In this document: in pieces, positions 8,363 through 18,074 of the stretch
How positions within the stretch are numbered: position 1 is the stretch's first letter
How the letters are laid out: the number at the start of each line of letters is the position of its first letter
Source: Hymenobacter sp. BT730
GTDB taxonomy: Bacteria > Bacteroidota > Bacteroidia > Cytophagales > Hymenobacteraceae
Assembly (NCBI RefSeq): GCF_030542105.1
Contig: NZ_JAUOFB010000012.1
Location: forward strand, 1 to 45,651
Reading direction: 5' to 3'
Length of the DNA: 45,651 bases
The notes under the pieces: generated by a model
Database searches by the model: none
The model's input: only the letters and a program-made list of their open reading frames with translations
Told to the model about the DNA's origin: nothing
Program-made: the position numbers and the translations under genes

Positions 8363-9238
8363 TTATTTGTACTGATAAAAACGAACGTAATCCACCGTCA
8401 TCCGCTGCGGAAACTGCGTGCTGGCATCGGGGTTGCCATCAAAATCCCCCCCTATAGCCAGGTTCAGAATCATGAAGAATGGATTATTGAACGGATATGG
8501 CGAGCCATCGGCCGGCGTAAATGTGAAGAACTGTTTGCCATCAAGAAAAACCCGAATCTGGTCTTTGCTGCGCACCACGCTATAGATGTGAAAATCATCG
8601 GCGTAGGTACCCGATGCCAGTACCTGCTCCGGACTCGACTTGTAGCGGTGGTCTGCCGTGCTGGTGCCAAAGTGCATGGTGGAAAGCACCTTGCCGGGCT
8701 GGCTGCCGCGCAGCTCCATAATGTCTATTTCTCCGCAGGCCGGCCAGCTTACCTGGTCTATATTGGAACCCAGCATCCAGATAGCCGGCCACACGCCTTT
8801 GCCTTTCGGCAGCTTGGCGCGCACATCTATACGCCCAAACGTGAAGCTCTGCTTGCCTTTGGTAATCAAGCGCGCGGAGGTATAGGGGTTGCCGCCGTTC
8901 TGCTGCTGCTTCGCTTCAATAACCAGGTTTCCGCCGGTGAGATAAGTGTTTTCGTTGGAGTTGGTGTAGGCCTGTAGCTCACGGTTGCCCCAGCCGCCAC
9001 CGCCCAGCTCATACGTCCACCTGGATTGGTCCAGAACACCGGCCTCAAACTCGTCGCTCCATACCAGCTCGGTATACTGCGCGTAGTCCCGGGCTTCGGC
9101 GTTTACTTCGGCAGGCTTGGGCGTGGGCTTGGGCACTACTTTGGCCTTTTCCTCCGTGCAGGCCAGGGCTGTCAGGGCCAGCGAAAAGCTGGCCCCGATG
9201 CATAGTCTCCGTAGGGTAATCTTGAATGGTACTGTCAT
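8363..9238 (-). CDS. GH16 family endo-beta-glucanase, lipoprotein (second copy)
   Basis: A 291-residue GH16 enzyme. From the ATG at 9238 it begins with a short charged end, a hydrophobic core and a lipobox ending at C27 (LTALAC), then a Pro/Lys linker. The catalytic motif is GEIDIMELRG with E170, D172 and E175. The flanking WPAIWMLG and TVDYVRFYQY segments are conserved with the neighbouring GH16. A GTG at 9265 could also start the frame but would touch the previous stop, and the ATG gives a better signal sequence. It follows the PKD lipoprotein by 26 bp. The predicted role is endo-cleavage of beta-glucan at the cell surface. Confidence 0.93.
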   Translation of the reverse strand: MTVPFKITLRRLCIGASFSLALTALACTEEKAKVVPKPTPKPAEVNAEARDYAQYTELVWSDEFEAGVLDQSRWTYELGGGGWGNRELQAYTNSNENTYLTGGNLVIEAKQQQNGGNPYTSARLITKGKQSFTFGRIDVRAKLPKGKGVWPAIWMLGSNIDQVSWPACGEIDIMELRGSQPGKVLSTMHFGTSTADHRYKSSPEQVLASGTYADDFHIYSVVRSKDQIRVFLDGKQFFTFTPADGSPYPFNNPFFMILNLAIGGDFDGNPDASTQFPQRMTVDYVRFYQYK

Positions 9239-9264
9239 AGATACTTTGGAAAGATAGTAGCCCA

Positions 9265-10536
9265 CTATTTCGCTACCAGCTTCATTTGGAACACGGTGCC
9301 GCTGGGCTTACCAGCCCGCAGTACCAGATGAGTCTCATCAATGGAGATAATACGATACGTCAGATCCGGCGCATCGGTCACCCCAATAAAAGTACCTGGT
9401 TTGCTGAACTCAAACTGCGCAATACCGGCACCATCGGCAGGGCCGAAGGAGAAAGTAGACGTGCCCGAGCGCGGCGCCTGGCAGGTATAATCACCGGCTA
9501 CAAACGTCTGGTCTTTGGCATTGTAGGTAAAGACGTTGGCATCCGAGAAGGTATATTCGTCATCAGACTGGCAGGTGGGCAACTCGCCAGCTTTCACGCC
9601 GGGGAAGTACTCGGCGGGGTTGCCTTCAGTACCCACAATAATGGGCGCGTCCACATCATTCTGCAGGAGCCAGGTTTTGGAGCTGCCGCCCGTGAGCAGT
9701 TGCTTCACGCGGTCCAGAGCCGAGAGCTGGGGCTTGTAAGTGAGCACCGTGAAGGTACCATCCGGGTTTTCGCCACGCAGCTTTAGCGTGGTGGCAGTGG
9801 CTTCCAGGATGTCGTAGGTCTTGTTCTTAACAGAGTCGGCTACGCCAATAAAAGCGCCTTTGCGCTGCAGCACAATCTGGCCGCCGGTGGTGCCATCGGG
9901 CCGGAAAATGAAGTCCGAGGTAGTGGTTTTAGCCGTGCCGCAGGCCCCATTCACGTACGTGCCGTCGCCAGCATTATAGCTGTAAGTGAAGGTGCTGGTG
10001 AAGGTTACTTCATCATCGGCCTGGCATGCGGGCAGGCTGCCGGCTGCTGAGGAAGATAATACCGTAGTACCATTGGCCGCCAGCTTGGTTATGGCGCCCG
10101 CCTTATCCGACAGCACCCAGGCGCGGTTGCCGGTGGTGGTGCTGTTGGTGAGGCCCACGAAGGCCGTATTATCGGAGGCGGAGGGAATTACCACTTCTTT
10201 CTGGGGCGAGACGCCCGTACCGCCTCGGCCGGCCGTAATCAGCTGGACTTTGTAGGTACCGGGGCGCTTGTAGGTGTGCGTCACATTCTGGCCCGAAGCC
10301 AGCGGCGAACCATCCCCAAAGTCCCACTGATACAGGAAGGCGTCTTTGCTGTTGTTAGTGAAAGTAACTACCGAAGGATATGCCGTGGTGTTCACCTGGG
10401 CCGAGAAGTCGGCAGTAGGCACGGCACCCTCCAATTTATAGTCTTCCTTTTCGCAGGAAGCCAGCAGCAGCGGGCCCGCTACGAGCAGCGCCAGCAGGCG
10501 CCGCCACGTCGTGCTATGATAAGTTGTAGTAGTCAT
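9265..10536 (-). CDS. PKD-domain surface glycan-binding lipoprotein (SusE/F position)
   Basis: A 423-residue lipoprotein with lipobox LLLASC (C28). Residues 38-117 are a PKD domain (YQWDFGDGSP, THTYKRPGTYKVQLI). After it come two homologous modules of about 130 residues (137-268 and 287-423). Each begins with W-x-L, has a LPxCQxDDExTF block (C171, C322), a second Cys (C199, C352) and a KxGxFIGVxD strand. The gene follows susD by 19 bp, the usual place of a surface glycan-binding protein such as SusE/F. PKD-first architecture is common in PUL lipoproteins of beta-glucan loci. The repeated modules resemble lipocalin-like or SusE-type beta domains, but I do not recognise a named family. Confidence 0.8.
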   Translation of the reverse strand: MTTTTYHSTTWRRLLALLVAGPLLLASCEKEDYKLEGAVPTADFSAQVNTTAYPSVVTFTNNSKDAFLYQWDFGDGSPLASGQNVTHTYKRPGTYKVQLITAGRGGTGVSPQKEVVIPSASDNTAFVGLTNSTTTGNRAWVLSDKAGAITKLAANGTTVLSSSAAGSLPACQADDEVTFTSTFTYSYNAGDGTYVNGACGTAKTTTSDFIFRPDGTTGGQIVLQRKGAFIGVADSVKNKTYDILEATATTLKLRGENPDGTFTVLTYKPQLSALDRVKQLLTGGSSKTWLLQNDVDAPIIVGTEGNPAEYFPGVKAGELPTCQSDDEYTFSDANVFTYNAKDQTFVAGDYTCQAPRSGTSTFSFGPADGAGIAQFEFSKPGTFIGVTDAPDLTYRIISIDETHLVLRAGKPSGTVFQMKLVAK

Positions 10537-10555
10537 CAGTTAAAGGAAATACGGC

Positions 10556-12049
10556 CTAGTAGCCGGGGTTTTGAGTAAGGTTTGGGTTGGCGTCACGCTC
10601 GGCCTGCGGAATGGGCAGCAGTACGTTGAAAGGCTTAATACCCTTAGCCTGCAGCGCGGGCGTGGTCAGCAGCTTGCCGGTACGCTTCAGGTCAAACCAC
10701 CGGTCGTTTTCGAAGGCCAGCTCGTAGCGACGTTCCCGAATCACAGCATCATCAAAATTGGAGGTGTTGCCCGCGTTCAGGTCATGCGTGGAAGCTTCAT
10801 TGATGTTCTCCCCAAAAGCGCGGCGGCGCACCATGTTCAGGTACTTAAAGCCATCGGCCGTAGGTCCCACTGCTTCGGCATAAATGAGGTACACCTCTGC
10901 CAGGCGCAGCACCGGAATGTTGAGTGGCGAATCCCATACGTTGGTGTTGGTTTTACCCACAAACCACTTTTTCACATTGTAGCCGAAGGGCGAGCCTACC
11001 AGCTGCGCGGGCTGGGCAGCCACCGAGCTACCCGCCGGATACGCGTCGCCGGGCTTCCAGATGGTTACGTCGCGGCGCTTGTCGCCTTCCTCATAGCCGT
11101 CGACAAACTCTTTTTCAGGAATATTGAAGCCATAGCCGCCCTGAGGCACTAGGCCCATACCACGGGGTCCGAAGAACTCATTTCCCACAAAGCCCAGCCC
11201 ATCAAAGGTGTACTCGTTCTTCCCGTTGATGTACTGCACCTCGAACAGCGACTCCTTGCCGTTCTCATTGGCTACTTTAAAGTTGTCGCCATAGTTAGCC
11301 CACAGGCTTTTACCGCTGCCATTTATGACTTCCAGCGCACGCTGGGCGGCCGCTGTCTTGTTGCCACGGGTGAGGTGCACTTTCGCCAGCAAACCGGTAG
11401 CGGCCCACTTGGTAGCACGGCCCAGGTCCGCACCACTGTAGCTTTCGGGCAGGTTGCCGATAGCATCGGTCAGGTCTTTTTCAATCTGCGTCCACACCTG
11501 CTCGGCGGGGGTACGCGGAATGGCCACGTCGGCGGGGCTGGAAGGCGGTACCGTTACCAGCGGTACATCACCATAAGCACGCACCAGGTCAAAATAGTAC
11601 TTGGCGCGCAGGAACTGCGCTTCGCCCAGGCACCGCTTCCGGATGCCCTCGTTCATGTTCGCAATGCCAGGCACTTTTTGCAGTACCAGGTTGGCGCGCC
11701 CAATGCCCACGTAGCAGCCACCCCACAGGCGGGAAGTCAGCGGGTTGCTGGTCGGAATGTTGAAGTTATCAAGCTGTTGTTGCTCGGCACCGTCGCCACC
11801 GCCCCCACCACCGGTGAAGGAGTTGTCGGACATAATGTCGCCGATGCCCCAGAGGGCGTAATTATACTGGCCGCCCCGGCTTAACTCAGCATACACGGCA
11901 TTTACGGCCAGTATGGCGTCGGTCTCGTTGGCATAAAAATTCTCTGTCGTAACCGAGTCACGCGGCGACTCATCCAGGAAGCTCTCACCGCAGCCGGCCA
12001 GCATTCCTGCCAGCAGCAGCGCGCCAAGTACGTTTTTGGAAGTATTCAT
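10556..12049 (-). CDS. susD: SusD/RagB family glycan-binding lipoprotein
   Basis: A 497-residue outer-membrane lipoprotein. It has a signal peptide with lipobox MLAGC (C20), followed by the typical GESFLDESPRDSVTTENFYANETDAILAVNAVY start of SusD-like proteins. TPR-type helices and the C-terminal block RERRYELAFENDRWFDLKRTGKL are diagnostic. SusD forms the lid on the SusC channel and captures oligosaccharides. The gene lies 59 bp after susC, and the PKD lipoprotein follows at 19 bp. A glycine-rich loop (GGGGGGDG, about 80-87) is an unusual local feature. The symbol is given by family, not by starch specificity. Confidence 0.95.
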   Translation of the reverse strand: MNTSKNVLGALLLAGMLAGCGESFLDESPRDSVTTENFYANETDAILAVNAVYAELSRGGQYNYALWGIGDIMSDNSFTGGGGGGDGAEQQQLDNFNIPTSNPLTSRLWGGCYVGIGRANLVLQKVPGIANMNEGIRKRCLGEAQFLRAKYYFDLVRAYGDVPLVTVPPSSPADVAIPRTPAEQVWTQIEKDLTDAIGNLPESYSGADLGRATKWAATGLLAKVHLTRGNKTAAAQRALEVINGSGKSLWANYGDNFKVANENGKESLFEVQYINGKNEYTFDGLGFVGNEFFGPRGMGLVPQGGYGFNIPEKEFVDGYEEGDKRRDVTIWKPGDAYPAGSSVAAQPAQLVGSPFGYNVKKWFVGKTNTNVWDSPLNIPVLRLAEVYLIYAEAVGPTADGFKYLNMVRRRAFGENINEASTHDLNAGNTSNFDDAVIRERRYELAFENDRWFDLKRTGKLLTTPALQAKGIKPFNVLLPIPQAERDANPNLTQNPGY

Positions 12050-12108
12050 TAGTGTGATTTTAGAGGGGAGTGCGCCTCTTGCCTAAGCAAGCGCGCAGAT
12101 GAGAAAGG

Positions 12109-15100
12109 TTAGAAACCAATGTTCAGGCCGGCCAGCAGCACGCGCGACTGGGGGTAGATGCCCCGGTCTACCCCACCCTGCCCCAGCTCTGGGTCGAAGC
12201 CCGTGTACTTGGTGAGGGTGAGTAGATTCTGTCCTGACACATACACCCGCATCTGCTGCGAGTAGATGCGGCCTAGTAGGCTCTTAGGCAGGTTGTAGCC
12301 CAGCGTCAGGGTTTTGATGCGCAGGTAAGAGCCGTCTTCCACGAAGTAGCTGCTCACGCGCAGGTTCTGGTTGGGGTCGCCGGCAATGGCGCGGGGCACA
12401 TCGTTGCTGGTGCCCGGGCCGGTCCAGCGGGCCAGCACGCGGGTGCTGGAGTTGCCGTTGCTATACAAGCCTCCTTCGGTGTAGAAGCGGTTCAGGTTGT
12501 AGATATCGTTACCCTGTGCGCCCTGAATAAACAGGTTCAGATCGAAGCCTTTCCAGGTCAGCGTGTTGTTCAGGCCGTAGGTAAAATCAGGGTTCGGGTT
12601 GCCAATGAACGTACGGTCCGCATCATTAATCTTTTTGTCGCCGTTCAGGTCCTTGAAACGGATGTCGCCGGGGGCGGCACCCGTCTGGGTGGCGTGGCTG
12701 GTAACATCTTCCTGAGTCTGGAACAGGCCGTCGGCCACATAGCCGTAGAAAGCGCCAAAGGGCTGGCCTTTATCGTAGCGCACAATGGGGGAGCCCAGGC
12801 GGTTGTTGAGGCCATTGAAAGGCACAGCCACGCCCAGATCCTCAATATCACTTTTGTAGGTGGAGAAAACCAGGGAGCTGGTCCAGCTCAGGCCGGTTTC
12901 GCCGCCGTTGAAGTTGCGGGTGGTAATAGACACATCAATGCCCTTGTTCACGGCCGAAATGGCGTTGGTCGGCACCGATTCGTACGTTCCTGATACCAGA
13001 GAAGGGGGCACGGAGCTGATCAGGTTCGGCGACTTGCGGCTGTACAGGTCCACGCTGGTTTCGATGCGGTTATCCCACAGGCCCAGGTCGATGCCCACGT
13101 TAGTCTGCTCGTTGTTTTCCCATTTCAGCTGCGTATTCTGCTGACGCGTAGGGGCAGCACCTGCCACTACGGTTCCATCGGGACCAAACACATAGGTAAT
13201 ACCCGAGTTTATTCCCGCCAGGTAAGCAAACTGACCAGCATTCAGCGGGTTACCTACCCGTCCCCAGCCGGCGCGTAATTTCAGGTTGCTGATGGTACGG
13301 ATGTCTTTCACGAAATTCTCTTCCGAAAGCCGCCAGCCCGCCGATACGCCGGGAAACCAGCCAAACTTCTCACCCAGCGCGAAGGCTGAAGAACCATCAC
13401 GACGCAGCGTAGCTGAAAACAGGTACTTGCCGGCATAGTCATAGTTGGCGCGACCAAAGTAGCTGGCCAGGCGGTTCTGGCTGCTGGTGCCGCCATTGCC
13501 AAGGGCCGCATTAATGGGGCCATTGTTGATTTGCTGCAGCACGTTGTTGAGGTAGCCGGAGCGCCCCGCCGACAAGGTGCTGTAGTTAAACTCCTGGGCC
13601 GACTGGCCCAGCAGCAGCGTTACCTGGTGCTTATCTGAAAACAGGCGGTCATAAGTCAGCGTGTTTTCAATCAGGTAGCTGGGGTTATAGTTGTTGAAGG
13701 CTGAGGCACCTGCTACCGAGTAGCGGGGCGAGTTGGGGCCCATAGAGGGCGTAAAGGCATTGTAGTTATCGAATACCAGGTCGGCACCCACGTTTGTGCG
13801 GAAGCGCAGGCCTTTCAGCGGCTCCAGCTCGGCGAAGAACGTGGTGAGTACCCGGTTGCGCACAAACTTCGATTTGGTAATCAAAGACTGTAGCACGGGG
13901 TTGGGTTCCACGTAGTTGTCGGCCGTAGCGGTGGGCTCATACCAGGTACCGTCCTCGTTGTATACGGGAATAGTGGGCGGAGCCTGCAGCACATTGCTGA
14001 GTACGCCAAACTCGCTGCCACCAGTGTCTACCTGCCGGTCCGTGAGGTGGGTGAGGGAAAGGCTGTTTCCAATTTTCAACACCCGGTTCAGCTGCACGTC
14101 GCCGTTGGCCCGCAGGGTAAACCGGTCGAAGTGGGAGCCGTTCAGGGTACCGTCCTGTTGGAAATACCCACCCGCTACGGCATAGCGCGCCTTCTCGCTG
14201 CCGCCCGAAGCCGACAGGTTGTAGCTCTGAATAACCGCCCGACGGAACACCTGGTCCTGCCAGTCGGTGCCTTCACCCAGGGCCGAGGGGTTGCGCAGCG
14301 CAGGCAGAGTGGCGTCGCCTTTTGCCAGCCGGCTCTCGTTGTTTATTACGGCATACTCTTCAGCGTTCAGCAGGTCCAGCTTGCGCCATACTTCCTGAAC
14401 ACCACGGTACACATCCAGATTCACATTGGAAGTACCGGCTTTGCCGCGCTTAGTAGTGATAATTACTACTCCATTGGCTGCCCGCAAACCATAAATAGCC
14501 GTGGCCGAAGCATCTTTCAGCACATCAATGCTCTCAATATCATTGGGGTTAATGGCATTCAGCTGATTTTCAATGCTGTTGCCGCCGGCGTCGCTGGAAG
14601 GCAGTGGGTACCCATCAATAACATACAGCGGCGAGTTGTTGCCGGCCGAGGTGATGCCGCGCACGCGCACGGCGGTGCCGCCTGCTCCACCCGGAGCCCC
14701 GGAATTCTGAGTTACCGTTACCCCCGCCGCACGGCCCTGCAGCGCCTGCGTAGGATCTGCAACTGGCTGCGTGGCAATGTCTCTCCCGGAAATAGAAGAA
14801 ACGGCGCCGGTTACAGTGGCCCGCTCCTGCGTACCATAGCCCACTACTACCACTTCACTTAGTGCCTGTGTGTCTTCCTGCAGCGATACGTTCAGGCTGG
14901 TGCTGGCGCCCGTAACGGGCACTTCCCGGCGCTGAAAGCCAACATAGCTCATCACCAGGGTACTTCCTTCGGGCGCAGTTATGGAATAATAGCCATTAGC
15001 ATCGGTGGTGGTACCACGGGTAGTACCTTTCACCACCACCGTCACGCCGGGTAGTCCGTCGCCGTTGGGCTGGGTTACGCGCCCGGCCACGGTAACATCA

Positions 15101-15243
15101 GCCGCCGCAGTATACGCCAGAGCAGGTAGCCCTACGCTGAAGGGCAGCGCTGCCTGGGCCGGCAAAACCAGGGCTGGCCACCCGCAGGCAGCCACCAGGG
15201 TGGCTCGCCGGAGTAGCAAATAAGTAGTAGAGGGTTGAGACAT
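12109..15243 (-). CDS. susC: SusC/RagA family TonB-dependent outer-membrane transporter
   Basis: A 1044-residue SusC-like protein. The start at 15243 (MSQPSTTYLLLRRATLVAAC) gives a signal peptide. Then come a carboxypeptidase-regulatory-like domain (VAGRVTQPNGDGLPGVTVVV), a TonB-box-like segment (ALSEVVVVGYGTQ), the plug domain (PLYVIDGYPLP, IESIDVLKDASATAIYGLRA) and a 22-strand beta-barrel. The C-terminus ends with GLNIGF, normal for an outer-membrane barrel. A longer frame would run into the GH3 gene, so I reject it. Its role is energy-dependent import of oligosaccharides with SusD. It follows GH3 by 73 bp and is probably co-transcribed with it. Confidence 0.95.
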   Translation of the reverse strand: MSQPSTTYLLLRRATLVAACGWPALVLPAQAALPFSVGLPALAYTAAADVTVAGRVTQPNGDGLPGVTVVVKGTTRGTTTDANGYYSITAPEGSTLVMSYVGFQRREVPVTGASTSLNVSLQEDTQALSEVVVVGYGTQERATVTGAVSSISGRDIATQPVADPTQALQGRAAGVTVTQNSGAPGGAGGTAVRVRGITSAGNNSPLYVIDGYPLPSSDAGGNSIENQLNAINPNDIESIDVLKDASATAIYGLRAANGVVIITTKRGKAGTSNVNLDVYRGVQEVWRKLDLLNAEEYAVINNESRLAKGDATLPALRNPSALGEGTDWQDQVFRRAVIQSYNLSASGGSEKARYAVAGGYFQQDGTLNGSHFDRFTLRANGDVQLNRVLKIGNSLSLTHLTDRQVDTGGSEFGVLSNVLQAPPTIPVYNEDGTWYEPTATADNYVEPNPVLQSLITKSKFVRNRVLTTFFAELEPLKGLRFRTNVGADLVFDNYNAFTPSMGPNSPRYSVAGASAFNNYNPSYLIENTLTYDRLFSDKHQVTLLLGQSAQEFNYSTLSAGRSGYLNNVLQQINNGPINAALGNGGTSSQNRLASYFGRANYDYAGKYLFSATLRRDGSSAFALGEKFGWFPGVSAGWRLSEENFVKDIRTISNLKLRAGWGRVGNPLNAGQFAYLAGINSGITYVFGPDGTVVAGAAPTRQQNTQLKWENNEQTNVGIDLGLWDNRIETSVDLYSRKSPNLISSVPPSLVSGTYESVPTNAISAVNKGIDVSITTRNFNGGETGLSWTSSLVFSTYKSDIEDLGVAVPFNGLNNRLGSPIVRYDKGQPFGAFYGYVADGLFQTQEDVTSHATQTGAAPGDIRFKDLNGDKKINDADRTFIGNPNPDFTYGLNNTLTWKGFDLNLFIQGAQGNDIYNLNRFYTEGGLYSNGNSSTRVLARWTGPGTSNDVPRAIAGDPNQNLRVSSYFVEDGSYLRIKTLTLGYNLPKSLLGRIYSQQMRVYVSGQNLLTLTKYTGFDPELGQGGVDRGIYPQSRVLLAGLNIGF

Positions 15244-15316
15244 GTAAGTGGGGTTGGGATAAGTAAGGGAATAAAGGACACGAGCAAGCCGACCAGAACT
15301 GATCGGCACCGAGGTG

Positions 15317-17788
15317 TTATTCAGAAGTGGAACCAGCCTTAGTAGGCGTATTAGTTGGGGCGGAAGCCTTGGCAGCAGCCTCCGCATACCGGAAGCGGGT
15401 TGTCTGGTCACCTACCCGCAGGGTGAAGTAGCCATTTTCCAGTTGAGGGCGGCCCTGCGCATCGGGATAGCTCAGGTGTTGTTGCGGGTTGATAACGAAG
15501 GTCATCTCCCGGCTTTGGCCCGGTGTAAAGGCTTGCTTGTCAAAGTGCTTAAGCAGGCGCACGGGTCGGGTAATGCGGCCTACCTCATCGGTCAGGAACC
15601 ACAATACGGCTTCCTGCCCGGCCTGCTTGCCGGTGTTGGTTACGCGTACGGTAGCCCTCACTGTACCGGAGCTATTCACTACGGTGTCGGAAAGTTGTAG
15701 GTGGCTGTATTGGTAAGTGGTATAGCTCAGGCCCTGCCCAAACTCAGTGAGCATCGCTGGCTTGAATTTGACACCGCGGTTTTCGAAGCCCGCGCCAAAG
15801 TCACTTAGCTCCAGACTATTCTCATTATTATCGTGGTGGTAGTTGGAAATATGGCCGGCAAATTGGGGGTAGGTAAAGGGTAGCTTACCGCTGAAATTGG
15901 CGTGGCCGCTAAGCAACGCGGCCAGCGCCTCTCCCCCACCAAAACCAGGTAGCCCGCCCCAAATAATGGCCTGCGACTTTTCCGCCACCGTGCGGATAAT
16001 GCTCGGTCGCCCGCCAATCACTACCAGAATTGTAGGACGGCCGCTGGCCTGCGCCGTTTGCACCAGTTGCAGTTGGTCCTCGGGCAAGGTCAGGTCGCTG
16101 GTATTGCCCAAGCCCTCAGTATAAGGCCTTTCGCCAATGGCTACTACTATTGCATCGGCACGGCGGGCCGCGGCCGCAATGCCCGCCAGTTGCAGCTGGC
16201 CTTTGGCATTGCGGTACGGCACCATTTCCACCTTTGCATTCGGGTATTCGCGCTGTAAGGCTCCTGCAATCGTTTGCACCTCGCGCGGATATTCATTCTC
16301 TGGGCGCCCTTGCCAGGCCAGCGTCCAGCCCCCGGCCAGGTTGGCCCGGGAATCAGCGGAGGGGCCAATTACCAACAGGCGCTTCTTAGTCGCCTTGCTC
16401 AGGGGTAAGGTATTCTTTTCGTTTTTGAGCAACACAAACGTTTCCGTAGCAGCAGCCACAGCCTGCTGTTTGAGGGTTGGGTCGCCGATGCGGTTGAGGC
16501 GGTCGGCACGGGGCATGGGGTTCTCAAACAAACCCAGCTCATCTTTCAGCTGGAGTACCCGGCCAGCCGAAAGGTTGATTCGATCTTCTGATAGGCGTCC
16601 TTCCTGCACCAGCTCCTTCACGTAGCGGCAAAAATCGGTAGTGTAAGGCGTCATGGCCATATCTACCCCTGCATCTACGGCCATAAAGGTGGCTTCCTTC
16701 TCGGTAGCCGCAACTTTTTGAATGCGTACCAGCCGGATGATATCTTCCCAGTCGGTTACGGCTACGCCTTTAAAGCCCATCTGGGTGCGCAATAAGTCCG
16801 TGAGAATAGCTTTGGAGGCGTGCACCGGCTCTCCGTTGATTTCGCCTGAGTTAATCATGATGGTTTTCAGCCCAGCGTCCATAGCTGCCTGAAAAGATGG
16901 GCGGAAAAACTCCTGAATCCGCTGATCTGAAATTATAGCATTGGTCCGGTCCCAGCCATTGCGAGGGTCAGAATAACCCAGAAAGTGCTTACCGCAGGCG
17001 GCCACTTTGTAAGGCAGAATTTCCTTGTTTTCCTGCAGTTCCCGCACAAAGGCCACACCCATAGTAGAGGCCACCAGGGGGTCCTCTCCATAGGTTTCAT
17101 AGAGACGCGGCCAGTAGGCATTCACACCTAAGTCCAGTACAGGCGCAAAAATCCAATGATGCCCCAGATCGGCTGATTCCAGCACGGTGGCGCGGGCCGT
17201 TTGGCGGGCCAGTTCCGGGTTAAAGGAAGCCCCCAGGTTGAGGTTATGCGGGAAAATAGCTGTGCCGGCAACGTAGCTGGCCCCATGGATATGATCAATG
17301 CCATAGATAATGGGGATATGCAGGCGGGATTCGCGCATGGCAATGCGCTGCAGCGCGGCAGAATAGGCCAGCCATTGTTGGGCCGGCACTGCCTCGCCGT
17401 TCAGAAAAGATCCTATATGAAACTGTCGGATCAGAGCCGTGACTTTGGCCGAGTCCAGCACTACATCCCGCTGCACTCCTGTTGTATTAATAACGGTATT
17501 GGTGAGTTGGGTCATCTGCCCAATCTTCTCCTCCAGCGTCATCTGGCTCAGGAGCTGTTGCACCCGGGGGCTCCACTGCGAAGCAACTGGAGCAGCTACG
17601 GCAGTAGCACTGGAAGATGTGGTGGCTGTAGCAGGCAACATCGGGCGCTGGCAGCCCGCAAGCACGCCGGTTGCTAATGCAAGTACGAGCAGGTGCCGGG
17701 GAGATACGTGCCAAGAGGAGCAGTTGCCGGCCAATTGCCGACGGCTGCCCCGAAGCACAGACTGGGGGAGAGTCAAGTTGGGCTTCAT
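15317..17788 (-). CDS. bglX: GH3 family beta-glucosidase, BglX-like, lipoprotein
   Basis: An 823-residue GH3 enzyme that removes glucose from beta-glucan oligosaccharides. I chose the ATG at 17788 because a promoter-like -7 box (17805-17812) lies just upstream; the frame could also begin at 17836. A lipobox LAGC (C46) follows an unusually long n-region. The GH3 N-terminal barrel shows IIYGIDHIHG and KHFLGYSDP, and the nucleophile is D346 in VAVTDWEDI. The C-terminal (alpha/beta)6 domain (LLVIGPSADS) and fibronectin-III-like end (TVRVTNTGKQAGQEAV) are complete. It heads the main PUL transcription unit. Confidence 0.93.
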   Translation of the reverse strand: MKPNLTLPQSVLRGSRRQLAGNCSSWHVSPRHLLVLALATGVLAGCQRPMLPATATTSSSATAVAAPVASQWSPRVQQLLSQMTLEEKIGQMTQLTNTVINTTGVQRDVVLDSAKVTALIRQFHIGSFLNGEAVPAQQWLAYSAALQRIAMRESRLHIPIIYGIDHIHGASYVAGTAIFPHNLNLGASFNPELARQTARATVLESADLGHHWIFAPVLDLGVNAYWPRLYETYGEDPLVASTMGVAFVRELQENKEILPYKVAACGKHFLGYSDPRNGWDRTNAIISDQRIQEFFRPSFQAAMDAGLKTIMINSGEINGEPVHASKAILTDLLRTQMGFKGVAVTDWEDIIRLVRIQKVAATEKEATFMAVDAGVDMAMTPYTTDFCRYVKELVQEGRLSEDRINLSAGRVLQLKDELGLFENPMPRADRLNRIGDPTLKQQAVAAATETFVLLKNEKNTLPLSKATKKRLLVIGPSADSRANLAGGWTLAWQGRPENEYPREVQTIAGALQREYPNAKVEMVPYRNAKGQLQLAGIAAAARRADAIVVAIGERPYTEGLGNTSDLTLPEDQLQLVQTAQASGRPTILVVIGGRPSIIRTVAEKSQAIIWGGLPGFGGGEALAALLSGHANFSGKLPFTYPQFAGHISNYHHDNNENSLELSDFGAGFENRGVKFKPAMLTEFGQGLSYTTYQYSHLQLSDTVVNSSGTVRATVRVTNTGKQAGQEAVLWFLTDEVGRITRPVRLLKHFDKQAFTPGQSREMTFVINPQQHLSYPDAQGRPQLENGYFTLRVGDQTTRFRYAEAAAKASAPTNTPTKAGSTSE

Positions 17789-17804
17789 AGGTAGGTGGGA
17801 TGAC

Positions 17805-17836
17805 CAAATATATCGGAGCTTGTTTGGCAAATGCAA
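17805..17836 (-). promoter_or_regulatory. Candidate promoter of the GH3-susCD operon
   Basis: On the minus strand, TATATTTG (17805-17812) matches the TAnnTTTG -7 box. TTG at 17834-17836 lies 21 bp upstream as the -33 element. Inverted copies of GCTTGTTT/AAACAAGC (17818-17825 and 17852-17859) flank the -33 region and could be regulator half-sites. Confidence 0.5.
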
Positions 17837-17900
17837 GCCCTAAAACCTCCTAAACAAGCCAAAAACCGCGTTTTTTAGTTTACATCACAATAATTACATA

Positions 17901-17912
17901 CGCTTACCTCAC
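17901..17912 (-). promoter_or_regulatory. Shared upstream element, copy 1 (GH3 unit)
   Basis: CGCTTACCTCAC (plus-strand reading) is identical to 22206-22217 upstream of the GH5 gene, in the same orientation relative to transcription. In both places AACAAGC lies 42-48 bp closer to the gene. It is a candidate activator site for both PUL units. Confidence 0.4.
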
Positions 17913-17980
17913 AAGCCCACTTCCTATTTTTGGCGCTACCTGCGCGTCAGCAAGGTTTCGTAAGAGGAGGCAAGACGGCT

Positions 17981-18032
17981 AAAAAACAATCAAAAAAAGG
18001 CAAAAATTGTCCGCCTTTTTTGATTGTTTTTT
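17981..18032 (-). terminator. Terminator after the 7TM regulator gene
   Basis: A long stem of about 20 bp pairs AAAAAACAATCAAAAAAAGGC (one bulged A) with the segment around 18013-18032. The loop is 11 nt and the end is T-rich in either direction. It separates the GH5-7TM unit from the GH3-susCD unit, so the two are likely transcribed separately. Confidence 0.85.
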
Positions 18033-18074
18033 CCGGTACCGTCCTAAGCAGTCAGGGTTATGTCATTTTTGCAC

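Noticed and set aside
14047..14862. A 271-codon plus-strand frame inside susC
   Set aside because: It is an antisense shadow of a well-supported SusC coding sequence. Long shadows are expected in GC-rich DNA.
15244..15411. An upstream extension of SusC by 56 residues
   Set aside because: It would overlap the end of the GH3 gene and put a non-signal Arg/Leu-rich segment before the true signal peptide starting at 15243.
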